Shown here one piece after another: positions 46,510 through 55,331 of a stretch of 64,000 bases of DNA (position 1 is its first letter; the number at the start of each line of letters is the position of its first letter). The position numbers and the translations under genes are program-made. A model generated the notes under the pieces. It had not been told where the DNA came from and searched no databases. It saw only the letters and a list, made by a program, of their open reading frames with translations. Source of the stretch: Pseudomonadota bacterium (GTDB lineage: Bacteria; Pseudomonadota; Gammaproteobacteria; QQUJ01); the NCBI GenBank assembly GCA_008501635.1, contig QQUJ01000019.1, forward strand, positions 149,863 through 213,862. The letters are read 5' to 3'.

Positions 46510-48873
46510 CTAGCGACAGACCAATTGGGGATCCAGGGTATCCGCGGGATCGGCCTCTGTCATACGGAGTATCCTCTGCAGTACGCGAGGATCCACCGGT
46601 TTGACCAGATGGTGGTCAAATCCGGCCTCTTTCGATTTCTGTCGTGCCTCCTCACTGCCGTAACCCGTCAGTGCCACCAGTTTCAGGTTTCTGTTGCCGA
46701 AAGTGTCACGCAGGTGTCGAGCCACCTGGTAACCGTCCATCTCCGGCAGTCCAATATCAAGTATCACAATCTCCGGGCGCAGCATCGGGATGACATCGAC
46801 AGCGGCCAGGCCATCGTGGGCGGCGTGGACGTTATGTCCCATGGCGCTCAGTAGCGAGGCCAGCGACGTGGCAGCGTCAATGTTGTCTTCGACGATGAGG
46901 ATGCGGCGCGCAACGGATGAATCCTCGCCAACCAGCGGCGCGTCACTCGGGGTTTCGCTGATCGCGGGTTTTTCGGCCAATGCAGGTATGCGCACCTCGA
47001 AACGGCTGCCTTTTCCCGCACCATCGCTGAACGCTGCAACGCGCCCACCGTGGAGTTCGGTCAGATCCTGCACCAGGCTCAGGCCGATACCGAGTCCGCC
47101 TTCCGATCGATCCAGATGGCGCTCCGCCTGGGTGAACACATCGAACACATGCGGGAGCAGGGCGGCATCGATGCCTACACCGCTGTCGCGAACGTTGATT
47201 ACCGCCTCGTCCTCTTGACACTCCAGGGAGAGCCAGATATCACCCCCTGCCGGTGTGTACTTGGTGGCATTGCAGAGCAGATTGGTAACAATCTGCGTCA
47301 TGCGCACAGGATCGATGTTGGCGCAGGTCGCTGCACCATGGATATCGAGGTGCAGATGCTGCCCTTTCTCCTCAATCTGTGATTTGACGATATCCGCGGC
47401 ATGCGAGAGCACTGTGGTCAACGGCATCGGCACGGTGCGCAGTTCGAGCCTGTCATGCGTTATACGAGCGACATCGAGGAGATCGTCGACCAGCGTGCAC
47501 ATCTGTTTGAGTTGACGATCCATCATCTCCAGCCCCTGTCGCGATCGGGGACTCAACGTCTCCTGCTCTTTCTCCAATATCTGCAGCACATTGCCGATGG
47601 GGGCCAGCGGGTTGCGGAGTTCGTGGGCAAGCATGGCCAGAAACTGGTCTTTACGTCGGTCGGCTTCGGCGATCTGCTCGGCCTGTTCACGGAGCTGGTT
47701 CTCCAACCGATGCCGCGAACCGACGTCGGCATGGGAGAGCTCATCGAGCATCTCGTTGAAGGCATTCAGTGCAGTCCCGATTTCGTCGCGACTGGTGACT
47801 TTGGCGCGCTTGGTCAAGTCGGCACCGCGACGCACCGACTCGATGGTGCCGTGCAGGATATTTATCTGCCCGAGTATATTGCGTATCAGCACATAGGTGA
47901 GCAGTATGGTTGTCAGTACCACTACCAGGGCGATGAACGCGCTGGTGGTCAGTGAGTTGCGCGTGTTCGCTGCCAGCGTCTGCGCGGTGTCGCGCAAGTC
48001 CATGAGCAGATGATTCTCGATCTCCTGCAATCTGTCGATCCGCGTGCTCATTGCATCGAACCAGCGCGCCGCGTCAGCCCGTAGATTGCCCGAAGCCCCG
48101 GCTACGGCTATTTCGCGCATCCGGTCAACCGCATCGCTGAATGAACCCTCCATGCGCTCTCTGAAGAAGGCGCGCTGTTCATTGGTCGCCAACTGGTGGA
48201 AGGTGTCCAGGTAGGCATCCTGTGACGAAATCAGCGCGACCACGACACCAAGCATACCCGGGGAGAAACTACCCGCCGCAAACGCGTTGGCCAGAACGGC
48301 GCGTTCTATACCGGACTTCTCTTTTGCTTTAAGGAGTTGAACAGCGGCAGCGCCGTTCGTGGCAATCCGCACGTCGGAGCTGAGCAGGGGAAGGTCTGAA
48401 ACGACTTCCAGCAGACGCGCGACGATATCGGCGTAGTGATTCAGGACGTCATCGATCGAGAGCTGGAGCAATTCGGTTTGGCGCCGTTTGTCGGCGTGCT
48501 CATCCAGGATCTTCAAAGCCCTGTGAAGTTTGCCGCGCAGCGCCCGTGTGTAGGTGTCGCCGTCGATAATAACCGTCTGTTCGCGCAGCTTCTCTAGTTG
48601 GTCATCGGTGATCTTGTACTGGTCCCTGAACTGGTCGACAAAGCGGTTGCCCTGCGATCCGATGACGACTGCGGCCAAGCCTCTTTCGCGCTGAACCTCA
48701 TGGATCAAGGCACTGGTAAGTGCGGCTATCATGACGGCGCGGTGCAACTCGCTGGCGTCGCGATAGACACGATGCTTGGTAATAACGTCGGTTAGCGCGA
48801 AATAAACCAGAGCTGCAATGGGCAGCAGGGCCAGCAGTATCAGGTGTCCACGTATTTTCAGATTGCCAATCAA
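46510..48873 (-). CDS. Hybrid histidine kinase with a nitrate/nitrite-sensing (NIT) domain
   Basis: A 787-residue membrane sensor. TM1 is at about 10-28. The extracytoplasmic part (33-300) has the NIT pattern VMIAALTSALIHEVQRERGLAAVVIG. TM2 lies at about 312-334, then HAMP, a short coil, HisKA with His417 in MLAHELRNPLAP, and HATPase (NLLCNATKYTPAG, DSGVGID, GGLGIGLSL). A C-terminal receiver has Asp706 in VILDIGLPEMDGYQ. NIT domains bind nitrate or nitrite in known cases. The first codon is TTG 48873; no in-frame ATG precedes TM1. No output regulator lies beside it. Confidence 0.88.
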   Translation of the reverse strand: MIGNLKIRGHLILLALLPIAALVYFALTDVITKHRVYRDASELHRAVMIAALTSALIHEVQRERGLAAVVIGSQGNRFVDQFRDQYKITDDQLEKLREQTVIIDGDTYTRALRGKLHRALKILDEHADKRRQTELLQLSIDDVLNHYADIVARLLEVVSDLPLLSSDVRIATNGAAAVQLLKAKEKSGIERAVLANAFAAGSFSPGMLGVVVALISSQDAYLDTFHQLATNEQRAFFRERMEGSFSDAVDRMREIAVAGASGNLRADAARWFDAMSTRIDRLQEIENHLLMDLRDTAQTLAANTRNSLTTSAFIALVVVLTTILLTYVLIRNILGQINILHGTIESVRRGADLTKRAKVTSRDEIGTALNAFNEMLDELSHADVGSRHRLENQLREQAEQIAEADRRKDQFLAMLAHELRNPLAPIGNVLQILEKEQETLSPRSRQGLEMMDRQLKQMCTLVDDLLDVARITHDRLELRTVPMPLTTVLSHAADIVKSQIEEKGQHLHLDIHGAATCANIDPVRMTQIVTNLLCNATKYTPAGGDIWLSLECQEDEAVINVRDSGVGIDAALLPHVFDVFTQAERHLDRSEGGLGIGLSLVQDLTELHGGRVAAFSDGAGKGSRFEVRIPALAEKPAISETPSDAPLVGEDSSVARRILIVEDNIDAATSLASLLSAMGHNVHAAHDGLAAVDVIPMLRPEIVILDIGLPEMDGYQVARHLRDTFGNRNLKLVALTGYGSEEARQKSKEAGFDHHLVKPVDPRVLQRILRMTEADPADTLDPQLVCR

Positions 48874-49256
48874 GCGCAGATCTCGCTATTGGCGCGCTAC
48901 GGCGCACACAAGACAGACAAAGCTGCCGGTCAAACCCTGGACGGCAATCGAGCCGTTATGTTGATCGCTGGAGCTCCAGCGTGGTTTCCCCCCGATATCC
49001 GCAGATCAATGATCCGTTAATGGCTAAGTCATTGACCGGCTGACAAGTTTGGGTAGTCTAACTCGATCATTGGCGTTGTGCACAGCCTGCAAACACCCCC
49101 CAAAGGGGTGGGTCCGGGTTGAGAAAGACGAAAATATGCCCGTTCACCGACACGGCAAGAGGTCGGGCGCCAGCCATTTATGAAACGGGGTTGAGCAAAG
49201 AAAACGGTTTAACTAGGATAGGCGCGGTCTGTCAGTGCGAATGGTGGGGAAGGGGG
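48874..49256. other. Long leader/intergenic region with possible structured RNA
   Basis: 383 bases between the divergent hybrid kinase and the MoaD-like gene. A stem CACCCC/GGGGTG lies at 49094-49110. Downstream, about 140 bases rich in short complementary runs (for example around 49145-49175) precede the MoaD-like start at 49257. I could not match it to a Moco/Tuco, c-di-GMP or other riboswitch class by eye. Confidence 0.35.
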
Positions 49257-49529
49257 ATGATCGAAATCGAGTTGCGCCTTTTCAACAGCCTCGGTCGCTA
49301 CGGTCGCAGCGGCCCTATGCAGGTTCCGAGCAGTACCACGGTCGGTGAAGTGCTCGAGCGTCTGCGCGTCCCCGCGCACAAGGTCTACGTTTCATGGTTG
49401 AACGGTCACAACATATCCACCGCACTGGGCGGGGCCATCGAAGCCCATCATGAACTGAAACAGGGTGATGTGCTGGCGCTTTCGGGACCGGTGCCGTTCA
49501 GCCGCTCCTACGGTACACCTGTGTGCTGA
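49257..49529 (+). CDS. MoaD/ThiS-like beta-grasp protein without the GG tail
   Basis: A 90-residue ubiquitin-fold protein. MIEIELRLFNSLGRYG and TTVGEVLERLRVPAHKVYVSWLNGHNIS, then the final strand GDVLALSGPVP, align with MoaD. Where MoaD/ThiS end in Gly-Gly, this one continues FSRSYGTPVC. It therefore cannot be thiocarboxylated in the usual way. ATG 49257 follows AAGGGGG; the frame from 49119 is too long for the fold. A normal GG-ended MoaD is at 57958 beside the aldehyde oxidoreductase genes, so the two may belong to the same pterin cofactor system. Confidence 0.78.
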   Translation: MIEIELRLFNSLGRYGRSGPMQVPSSTTVGEVLERLRVPAHKVYVSWLNGHNISTALGGAIEAHHELKQGDVLALSGPVPFSRSYGTPVC

Positions 49530-49552
49530 GCGCGAGTTCAGGTCCGCGCTCA
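49527..49552. terminator. Hairpin between the convergent MoaD-like and rubredoxin genes
   Basis: TGAGCGCG (49527-49534) and CGCGCTCA (49545-49552) form an 8-bp perfect stem that includes the MoaD-like stop codon. No T run follows on either strand, so terminator strength is uncertain. Confidence 0.4.
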
Positions 49553-49558
49553 CTCGGG

Positions 49559-49729
49559 TCAGGCCGCCACCGGGGTCATTTCGAAATCGGCTTTGCCTAC
49601 CCCGCATTCGGGGCATTCCCAGTCCTCCGGTATATCCTCCCAACGCGTGCCAGGCTCTACGCCCTCCTCAGGCATCCCCTCTTTTTCGTCGTAGACGAAG
49701 CCGCAGATAATGCATTGCCATTTCTTCAT
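49559..49729 (-). CDS. Rubredoxin
   Basis: A 56-residue rubredoxin on the minus strand. It begins [18 protein letters not shown], has the [17 protein letters not shown] knuckle, and ends FEMTPVAA. The four iron ligands are Cys6, Cys9, Cys39 and Cys42 in two CxxC pairs. It serves as a one-electron carrier, for example to oxygen-stress enzymes or hydroxylases. It is convergent with the MoaD-like gene; no obvious redox partner is adjacent. Confidence 0.96.
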   Translation of the reverse strand: MKKWQCIICGFVYDEKEGMPEEGVEPGTRWEDIPEDWECPECGVGKADFEMTPVAA

Positions 49730-49843
49730 TCGGCATCTCCGATCCGGTACGCAACCTGAAGTCGTATTGCTTTAATTGACTAAAAAAGTAGGAATAAAGG
49801 ATAGCGCCCGTTGCGGCGTCAATCAAATCGAAAACGCGCCGTT

Positions 49844-51040
49844 CTAGTGAAGCACCACGTCGAGCTGTCGCGGGGGGCTGGTCTGCGCCTGAACCACCAC
49901 GACCACCGTATCGCCGGGACGCTTGTCCATCAGGGCAAGCTTCAGGTCGGAAAACGACTGTACATCCTGATCCTCCAGTTTCAGGATCTGGTCACTCTTG
50001 CGTATGCCTGCACGGTAGGCTCCGCTCTCCTGCAGAACGCCGCTGACCGTTACCCGCTGGTCGCGGGTATTGACCATGACACCAAGCTTGCCGCTCGGGG
50101 GCAGGCTGAGCGACGGTGAGACCACAAGAACATCCGCGCTGCCCGGTTCGTGAGCCGTTCCGGGTTTTTCATTCACGGTCGTTACCGTCACCGTCGAGAC
50201 GGGCAGGCGGCGCAGCAGCCGATCCGGTATACCGGTGCGAAATCCCGCGTGCCCGGTGCCCGCCAGCACGATCATGCGATGTTGTGGATTGGCCCTGAGG
50301 AACTTTGCCGCGTTTTCCGCCATCGATTCATCCCATACCAGCTGCACACTCAGGAAGTTCTCAAAGGGTTGCTCGCTGTCTGGATGAAGGTCGTAAGCGG
50401 CGCGCACCCGCTGGCGATAGGTGGGGTCTGACCCGTCCATCTGTGACGGCAACCGGGCACGCACCTCCGGTGCCAGGCTCGAGAGGCCGCCGCTGCTGAT
50501 TTTCCGGGTGATGTCGGCGGGTGCATTGAGCGCGATCAGGGGAAGCTGGTGACGTTTGGCGTATTCGACGATCGGACGATAGAGGCGATAGTCGTAACGC
50601 CAACGTTCATAGTACTCGGTCTTCTGCAGCATTTCGGCTTCGCCGATACGGCCGACCATATAGTCATCCAGCGGCTGTTGCAGGTCCTGCTGAAACCACT
50701 CGACACCAACCGCCAGTCTTGGATTTTGCTCATGCAAGGCTCGCAGCAGGGCGAGTTGAACCAGATGGTGCTCGTAATGAGTGTGCGTCTCGCCGACGAA
50801 AACCACGCGAGATTCACCGAGCGTTGGAAGAGCAGCGTCGAGCGGTCCCTCGATACCGCCGGATACGACCCGCAACGAAAGCCCGTCGATAGTGGCCAGC
50901 GCATCCTCGAGCGTCCTGTCGTTGACGACGATACTCTGCGCATGATCGCTGTCGCCCGCCCGAGGAACAGAGTGGCAACCCGCTACAAAAAGGGCGACCA
51001 ACAGGTAGCCGCCCCATGTGCTCACAATTTTTTGCACCAT
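49844..51040 (-). CDS. ChaN-family lipoprotein with a C-terminal PDZ domain
   Basis: A 398-residue predicted lipoprotein with signal peptide and lipobox (LFVAGC). The ChaN core (about 70-285) includes VVFVGETHTHYEHHLVQLALLRAL, VGVEWFQQDLQQPLDDYM and HRMIVLAGTGHAGFRTGIP; ChaN proteins bind haem and are linked to iron uptake. Residues about 310-395 form a PDZ domain (LGVMVNTRDQRVTVSGVLQESGAYRAGIRKSDQILKLEDQDV). ATG 51040 follows GGAGAGG; seven extra in-frame residues upstream are unlikely to be used. Divergent from the peptidase gene. Confidence 0.87.
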   Translation of the reverse strand: MVQKIVSTWGGYLLVALFVAGCHSVPRAGDSDHAQSIVVNDRTLEDALATIDGLSLRVVSGGIEGPLDAALPTLGESRVVFVGETHTHYEHHLVQLALLRALHEQNPRLAVGVEWFQQDLQQPLDDYMVGRIGEAEMLQKTEYYERWRYDYRLYRPIVEYAKRHQLPLIALNAPADITRKISSGGLSSLAPEVRARLPSQMDGSDPTYRQRVRAAYDLHPDSEQPFENFLSVQLVWDESMAENAAKFLRANPQHRMIVLAGTGHAGFRTGIPDRLLRRLPVSTVTVTTVNEKPGTAHEPGSADVLVVSPSLSLPPSGKLGVMVNTRDQRVTVSGVLQESGAYRAGIRKSDQILKLEDQDVQSFSDLKLALMDKRPGDTVVVVVQAQTSPPRQLDVVLH

Positions 51041-51149
51041 TTTTACCTCTCCGCGTCCCATCCATGCTAAACCATGACGGTCAGGGGCGCGTGTTCAAAT
51101 ACTCCCACGGGGGGCTAGCGAAAGCCCGATTCATAGCTAAATTAGGCCA

Positions 51150-53264
51150 ATGATCCTTACTAACCGACCTCGAATCCAGCGCTGGGTTCCCCCGCTGCTC
51201 CTGATGTTGCTTGCCACGCCGGCATGGACGGAAAGCCCCGCGGTGCTGCACCACCAGCTGGATATCACTCTCAAGCCTGACGAGGGACGCTTGTTCGTTG
51301 CCGATCGAATCAGCTTGCCCGACGGGGCGCGGGCAAGGTATCTGGAGGTCGTGCTCAATGCGGGCTTGCAGATCGTAGCCACCAACGCAAAGGCGGTGTC
51401 ACCGTACGGAATTGCGGAGGGCAATCGCAGACGCTACCGATTTACACTCGATCCCCTGGCGGACACCCTCTCCATCAGCTATGAAGGAACTCCACAGGCA
51501 CCCCGCCGTTCAGCACCGCAGGCCATGCCTGGTGTGGTGCTGGACAGCGCGAGCGTCTATCTGGACGGTGCCGGCGCGTGGTATCCGCTCACGGGAGAGC
51601 ATCCCGTCACGGCGGAGTTGACCGTCCATCATCCGCCCGGCTGGCAGAGTATCAGTCAGGGCGCGCGGCTCGAGGGCACCACCACTACCACCCGTTGGCG
51701 CAGCGAAGAACCCCAGGAAGAGATCTATCTGCTCGCCGCGCCGTATCGCTTTTATTCGAAACCGGGACCGCACGCCGAAGCGCAGGTATTCCTGCGAACA
51801 TCCGACGATCCCCTCGCACAACGCTTTCTCGATATCACCGATCGCTATCTGGATCTCTACAGCCGTCTGATCGGCCCCTATCCCTATCCGAAATTTGCCG
51901 TTGTCGAGAACCGCTGGGAGACCGGCTATGGCATGCCTTCGTTTACGCTGCTGGGGTCGCGGGTCATGCGCCTGCCCTTCATACTCACCAGCTCCTACCC
52001 GCATGAGATCCTGCATAACTGGTGGGGCAATGGTGTCTACCCGGACTACGCCTCAGGCAATTGGAGCGAGGGTCTGACCAGTTATCTGGCGGATCATCTT
52101 ATTCAGGAACAGCAAGGGAGAAGCGCGGACTACCGGCGATCGATACTCCAGAAATATGCTGATTATGTGGCGTCCGAAAGCGATTTCCCATTGCGTGAAT
52201 TCCGCGCCCGCCATGATGGCGCCAGCCAGGCTGTGGGTTACGGCAAGACGCTGATGTTCTTTCACATGCTACGTCGAAACCTCGGCGATACCGCATTTCG
52301 CACCGGGCTAAGGCGCCTCTACCGCGATTACCGGTACCGGAGTGCCGGCTTCGAAGAGATACGCCGGGTTTTTGAGGCGGTCAGCGGTCGCCCACTCGCT
52401 GCGATGTTCCACCAATGGGTAGAGCGGGTTGGTGCACCGGCTATCGTACTCGGAGAGCCCCAGGTCCGCGATTTGCAGCAGAAGGGATTTCGTTTGGAAG
52501 GTGAGTTGCGTCAAAGCCACGCCGACACACCCTATCGTCTGAGGGTTCCTGTAGCGGTGACCGTCGCGGACAGCGATACAGCGGTGTGGTCGATCGTCGA
52601 GCTGGATTCCGCGAGTACCCGGTTCGCCATCACGCTGCCATCGCGTCCCTTGCGAATCGACATCGACCCGCGGTTCGACCTCTTCCGACGTCTTGCACCC
52701 GAGGAACTGCCGCCTTCGCTGGGACAGGTTTTCGGGGCGGCCAACCTCACGGTGGTGGTGCCCTCCGGGGCGAGTGCGGAAGAGCGTGACGCCTACCTGC
52801 TGTTGGTCGCGCAGTGGCGGCGGCAGTTTCCGGGCATTCGAACACAAGAGGATATCCTGCCCTTACCGGAGAATGGCGGGATCTGGGTGCTGGGCAAAAC
52901 CAATCGTCACGCCGCGTCACAGCTGAAGCGGATCAGCGCGCAGTTTCCCGTCGAACTGGGTCCCAAGCTCAAGCTGGGAGAGGAGGTGTTAACCGAAAAA
53001 GATCTCAGCCTGGTACTGACTCTGCGCCGTTCCGCTGTCTCGACCTTGGCCTATCTGCAGGTGGGGAGTGTGGCTGCGGTGCCGGGACTGGCGCGCAAAC
53101 TGCCGCATTACGGCAAATACAGCTATCTCGCCTTTGCCGGTGATGACGCGGTGAACGTGACGAAAGGTCAGTGGCCGGTACATGCATCGCCGCTCACGTT
53201 ACAGCTCACAGACGAGAAGCACGAAAGAGGGAAGCTCCCCGCCGAGGCGCCGCTCATCGAATAA
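51150..53264 (+). CDS. M1-like (gluzincin) metallopeptidase, exported
   Basis: A 704-residue exported protein with a signal peptide (about 1-27). The zinc site is HEILH (His285, Glu286, His289) with the third ligand Glu308 in NWSEGLTSYLADH, the HExxH-18-E spacing of family M1. Instead of the aminopeptidase GAMEN motif it has GMPSFTLLG, so classical aminopeptidase activity is doubtful. The last about 170 residues form a separate domain of unknown role. Divergent from the ChaN gene. Confidence 0.87.
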   Translation: MILTNRPRIQRWVPPLLLMLLATPAWTESPAVLHHQLDITLKPDEGRLFVADRISLPDGARARYLEVVLNAGLQIVATNAKAVSPYGIAEGNRRRYRFTLDPLADTLSISYEGTPQAPRRSAPQAMPGVVLDSASVYLDGAGAWYPLTGEHPVTAELTVHHPPGWQSISQGARLEGTTTTTRWRSEEPQEEIYLLAAPYRFYSKPGPHAEAQVFLRTSDDPLAQRFLDITDRYLDLYSRLIGPYPYPKFAVVENRWETGYGMPSFTLLGSRVMRLPFILTSSYPHEILHNWWGNGVYPDYASGNWSEGLTSYLADHLIQEQQGRSADYRRSILQKYADYVASESDFPLREFRARHDGASQAVGYGKTLMFFHMLRRNLGDTAFRTGLRRLYRDYRYRSAGFEEIRRVFEAVSGRPLAAMFHQWVERVGAPAIVLGEPQVRDLQQKGFRLEGELRQSHADTPYRLRVPVAVTVADSDTAVWSIVELDSASTRFAITLPSRPLRIDIDPRFDLFRRLAPEELPPSLGQVFGAANLTVVVPSGASAEERDAYLLLVAQWRRQFPGIRTQEDILPLPENGGIWVLGKTNRHAASQLKRISAQFPVELGPKLKLGEEVLTEKDLSLVLTLRRSAVSTLAYLQVGSVAAVPGLARKLPHYGKYSYLAFAGDDAVNVTKGQWPVHASPLTLQLTDEKHERGKLPAEAPLIE

Positions 53265-53291
53265 AAAAAAGGCCCGTCGTTGAGACGGGCC
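53263..53291 (-). terminator. Rho-independent terminator of the EF-hand gene
   Basis: GGCCCGTC (53271-53278), loop GTTGA and GACGGGCC (53284-53291) form a perfect 8-bp stem. On the minus strand it is followed by a run of Ts (eight As at 53263-53270 on the plus strand). It may serve both convergent genes. Confidence 0.85.
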
Positions 53292-53367
53292 GTTCCGTAT
53301 CTGATCGCTACCGAAAAATTGAAATTAAGTAGTCGACAGCCGCTCGTGAATCAGCCGAACAATTCAA

Positions 53368-53649
53368 CTATTCCTTGGCTTTTTCCTCCATCACCTCAAA
53401 GGCGCTGAACTCGGCCTCGTTGACCTGACCATCGCCGTCCTGATCGGTATCCATAAACTTGGCGCTCAGCATCTTGTCGTGTTCGGCTTCCTCCTGCGAT
53501 ATGAGACCGTTGCCATCCTTGTCCAACTCACCGAATCCCATCGTGCTCTTCATCGCACCGGCGGCGTAAGCGCCGGTGGAGGCGCCTAACGCCATTACTA
53601 TCGCCGCCGCCATACCCTTGGTAAGACTGGTCGCTAACTTCCGTTTCAT
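53368..53649 (-). CDS. Exported two-EF-hand protein
   Basis: A 93-residue periplasmic protein with a signal peptide (about 1-29, MAAAIVMALGASTGAYAA). Two canonical calcium loops follow: DKDGNGLISQEE and DTDQDGDGQVNEAE. It resembles small calmodulin-like proteins of sulfur- and methane-oxidising proteobacteria. It has its own terminator and sits alone. Role unknown; calcium binding is well supported. Confidence 0.88.
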   Translation of the reverse strand: MKRKLATSLTKGMAAAIVMALGASTGAYAAGAMKSTMGFGELDKDGNGLISQEEAEHDKMLSAKFMDTDQDGDGQVNEAEFSAFEVMEEKAKE

Positions 53650-53914
53650 TGCATTAATCTCCGTATTGAAACATTGGGGGATTGCCGGTCACTTTGACGT
53701 GTATCCGGGCGAAGGCTATGACCTGCCGGCTATGACGTTGTTCCGTGTCTGCAGAAAAATATTTACGCCCCGGCTGGCAGGTCGGCACGTTCAATCTCGA
53801 GCCATTGATGGGCATCCTCTCCTCGAGCGGAGTGCAGCGCTCTGTACCGGCTGAGATGAGGGAACAGAAAAGGGCGCCTGGACGGCGTCCCGGGCAAGGG
53901 GAATCTGTACAACG

Positions 53915-55183
53915 CTAAGCGGATGCCGCAGCCTGTGCCGACGTTCCGCAACGGGCCAGATAGGCCTCCATTACCCGCGTCGGGTCGACCAGGAGTTTAT
54001 CTTTCCAGGGACCCAGAGGAACCTGACTCTGTATCAAACCGCGCAGCACCCCGACGTGTTCGGTCATGCCAAGGCTGGTGGCACCCACCAGCACATCATC
54101 CTTAAACTGCAGATTGAGGTACCGGAAGCGCTCGGGATCATGGAGCTCGATACAGTCTCCCCCTTTCGCCCCCATCCACAATCCGAACGAGGTGGATATC
54201 AGTCCGATGGTGTCGAGCACGTTCATATTGACGCTGCCCTTGTAAGGCACGCTCTGACCCGCCATGTTGAGCGCCGCGATCCGGCCATGATCCACCGCGG
54301 TCGGTTGAATTGCATGGACACTACGCTCGCCTGTGGAGAAATCGCATCCCTGGGCACAGTCACCCGCGGCAAAGACGTTGGCATCGCTGGTTTGCATAAA
54401 TTCATCGACCAGAATCCCCTGGTCGACCTTGATTCCGGAGCCCTTCAGGAACGCCGTGTTCGCGCCAACACCGGTGGCGGTAATCACCAGGTCGGCAGGC
54501 AGCCTCTTACCTCCCGGCAGAACCACATTGAGGGGTTGCGCACCCTGTGCAGCTTCGATGGCTTCGACCTGGGTATCCGTATACACCGCCACACCTTTGT
54601 CTTCGCACCAGGCCTTGATCATGGCGCCGGCCTTTTCATCCATCATGCGCGGCACCATACGCGGACCCATCTCGATCACGGCCAACTCGACTTTGCGCAG
54701 CGCCAGGGCTTCGAGGATGATGCAGCCGATAAACCCGGCGCCGATCAGCGCGACCTTCGCGCCAGGCTTTGCCCGCTTGACGATTTCGCGGGCATGCTCA
54801 AGTTCCCAGCAGGGGAGCACACCCGGGTTGTCCACCCCGGGGATCGGGGGAGTCAAAGGGTGCGATCCGGTAGCCAACAAGAGCTTGTCATATTGCAGTT
54901 GGGAACCATCGTCGAGAGTGATGTGGCGATCCGCGGGGCTCACTTTCCTGATCCCTTGATTGACCAGCTGTATCCCCAGCTTTTCGAAATGACCTTCTTC
55001 CTTGCGCAGGTGGGTACCTTCCTCCGCGATGTTGCCCGCCAGGTAGTAGGGTATGGCCATGCGCGAATAGGGGGGCTCGCCGTGGCGATCCAGCAGGCTG
55101 ATATCACCTTGTGGATCGACCTTACGCAGCGCCTCGGCGGCCACGACCCCCGCAGGACCGGCACCAACGATTACGTAGTGCAT
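53915..55183 (-). CDS. aorC: FAD/NAD(P)-dependent oxidoreductase, probable AorC subunit
   Basis: A pyridine nucleotide oxidoreductase of 422 residues. The FAD motif is VGAGPAGVVAAEAL (6-19). A second Rossmann motif, for NAD, is VALIGAGFIGCIILEAL. The FAD-closing block is ANVFAAGDCAQG. It is 149 bases downstream of the aldehyde oxidoreductase gene, the same position as AorC in Aromatoleum aromaticum, where this subunit lets the tungsten enzyme reduce NAD. A hairpin terminator and an AT-rich stretch precede it, so it may have its own promoter. A nitrite reductase- or NADH oxidase-like role is the alternative. Confidence 0.82.
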   Translation of the reverse strand: MHYVIVGAGPAGVVAAEALRKVDPQGDISLLDRHGEPPYSRMAIPYYLAGNIAEEGTHLRKEEGHFEKLGIQLVNQGIRKVSPADRHITLDDGSQLQYDKLLLATGSHPLTPPIPGVDNPGVLPCWELEHAREIVKRAKPGAKVALIGAGFIGCIILEALALRKVELAVIEMGPRMVPRMMDEKAGAMIKAWCEDKGVAVYTDTQVEAIEAAQGAQPLNVVLPGGKRLPADLVITATGVGANTAFLKGSGIKVDQGILVDEFMQTSDANVFAAGDCAQGCDFSTGERSVHAIQPTAVDHGRIAALNMAGQSVPYKGSVNMNVLDTIGLISTSFGLWMGAKGGDCIELHDPERFRYLNLQFKDDVLVGATSLGMTEHVGVLRGLIQSQVPLGPWKDKLLVDPTRVMEAYLARCGTSAQAAASA

Positions 55184-55280
55184 GACGAGTTCCTCATCGA
55201 TTGTGGATTACGCGACAGACATCGCCGTCCAGTCGCGACAATTAGCTTTAACTATTATCGTTATCTCATTGTTATTATTA

Positions 55281-55317
55281 ATATAAAACACAGGGGCGAG
55301 TGATCCCGCCCCTGTGT
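55281..55317 (-). terminator. Terminator or attenuator between aorB and aorC
   Basis: On the minus strand an 11-bp stem (ACACAGGGGCG pairing with CGCCCCTGTGT, loop of 8) is followed by TTTTATAT. It lies 15 bases beyond the aorB stop. This would reduce read-through into aorC and allow the catalytic pair to be made in excess. Confidence 0.72.
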
Positions 55318-55331
55318 AACGGCTTACGGTG

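Noticed and set aside
49119..49256. Moco/Tuco or c-di-GMP riboswitch before the MoaD-like gene
   Set aside because: Some complementary runs exist, but the conserved nucleotides of these classes are not recognisable. Kept only as an unexplained leader.
54056..55303. 415-codon plus-strand frame over aorC
   Set aside because: Antisense to a gene with clear FAD and NAD motifs; no domain seen.
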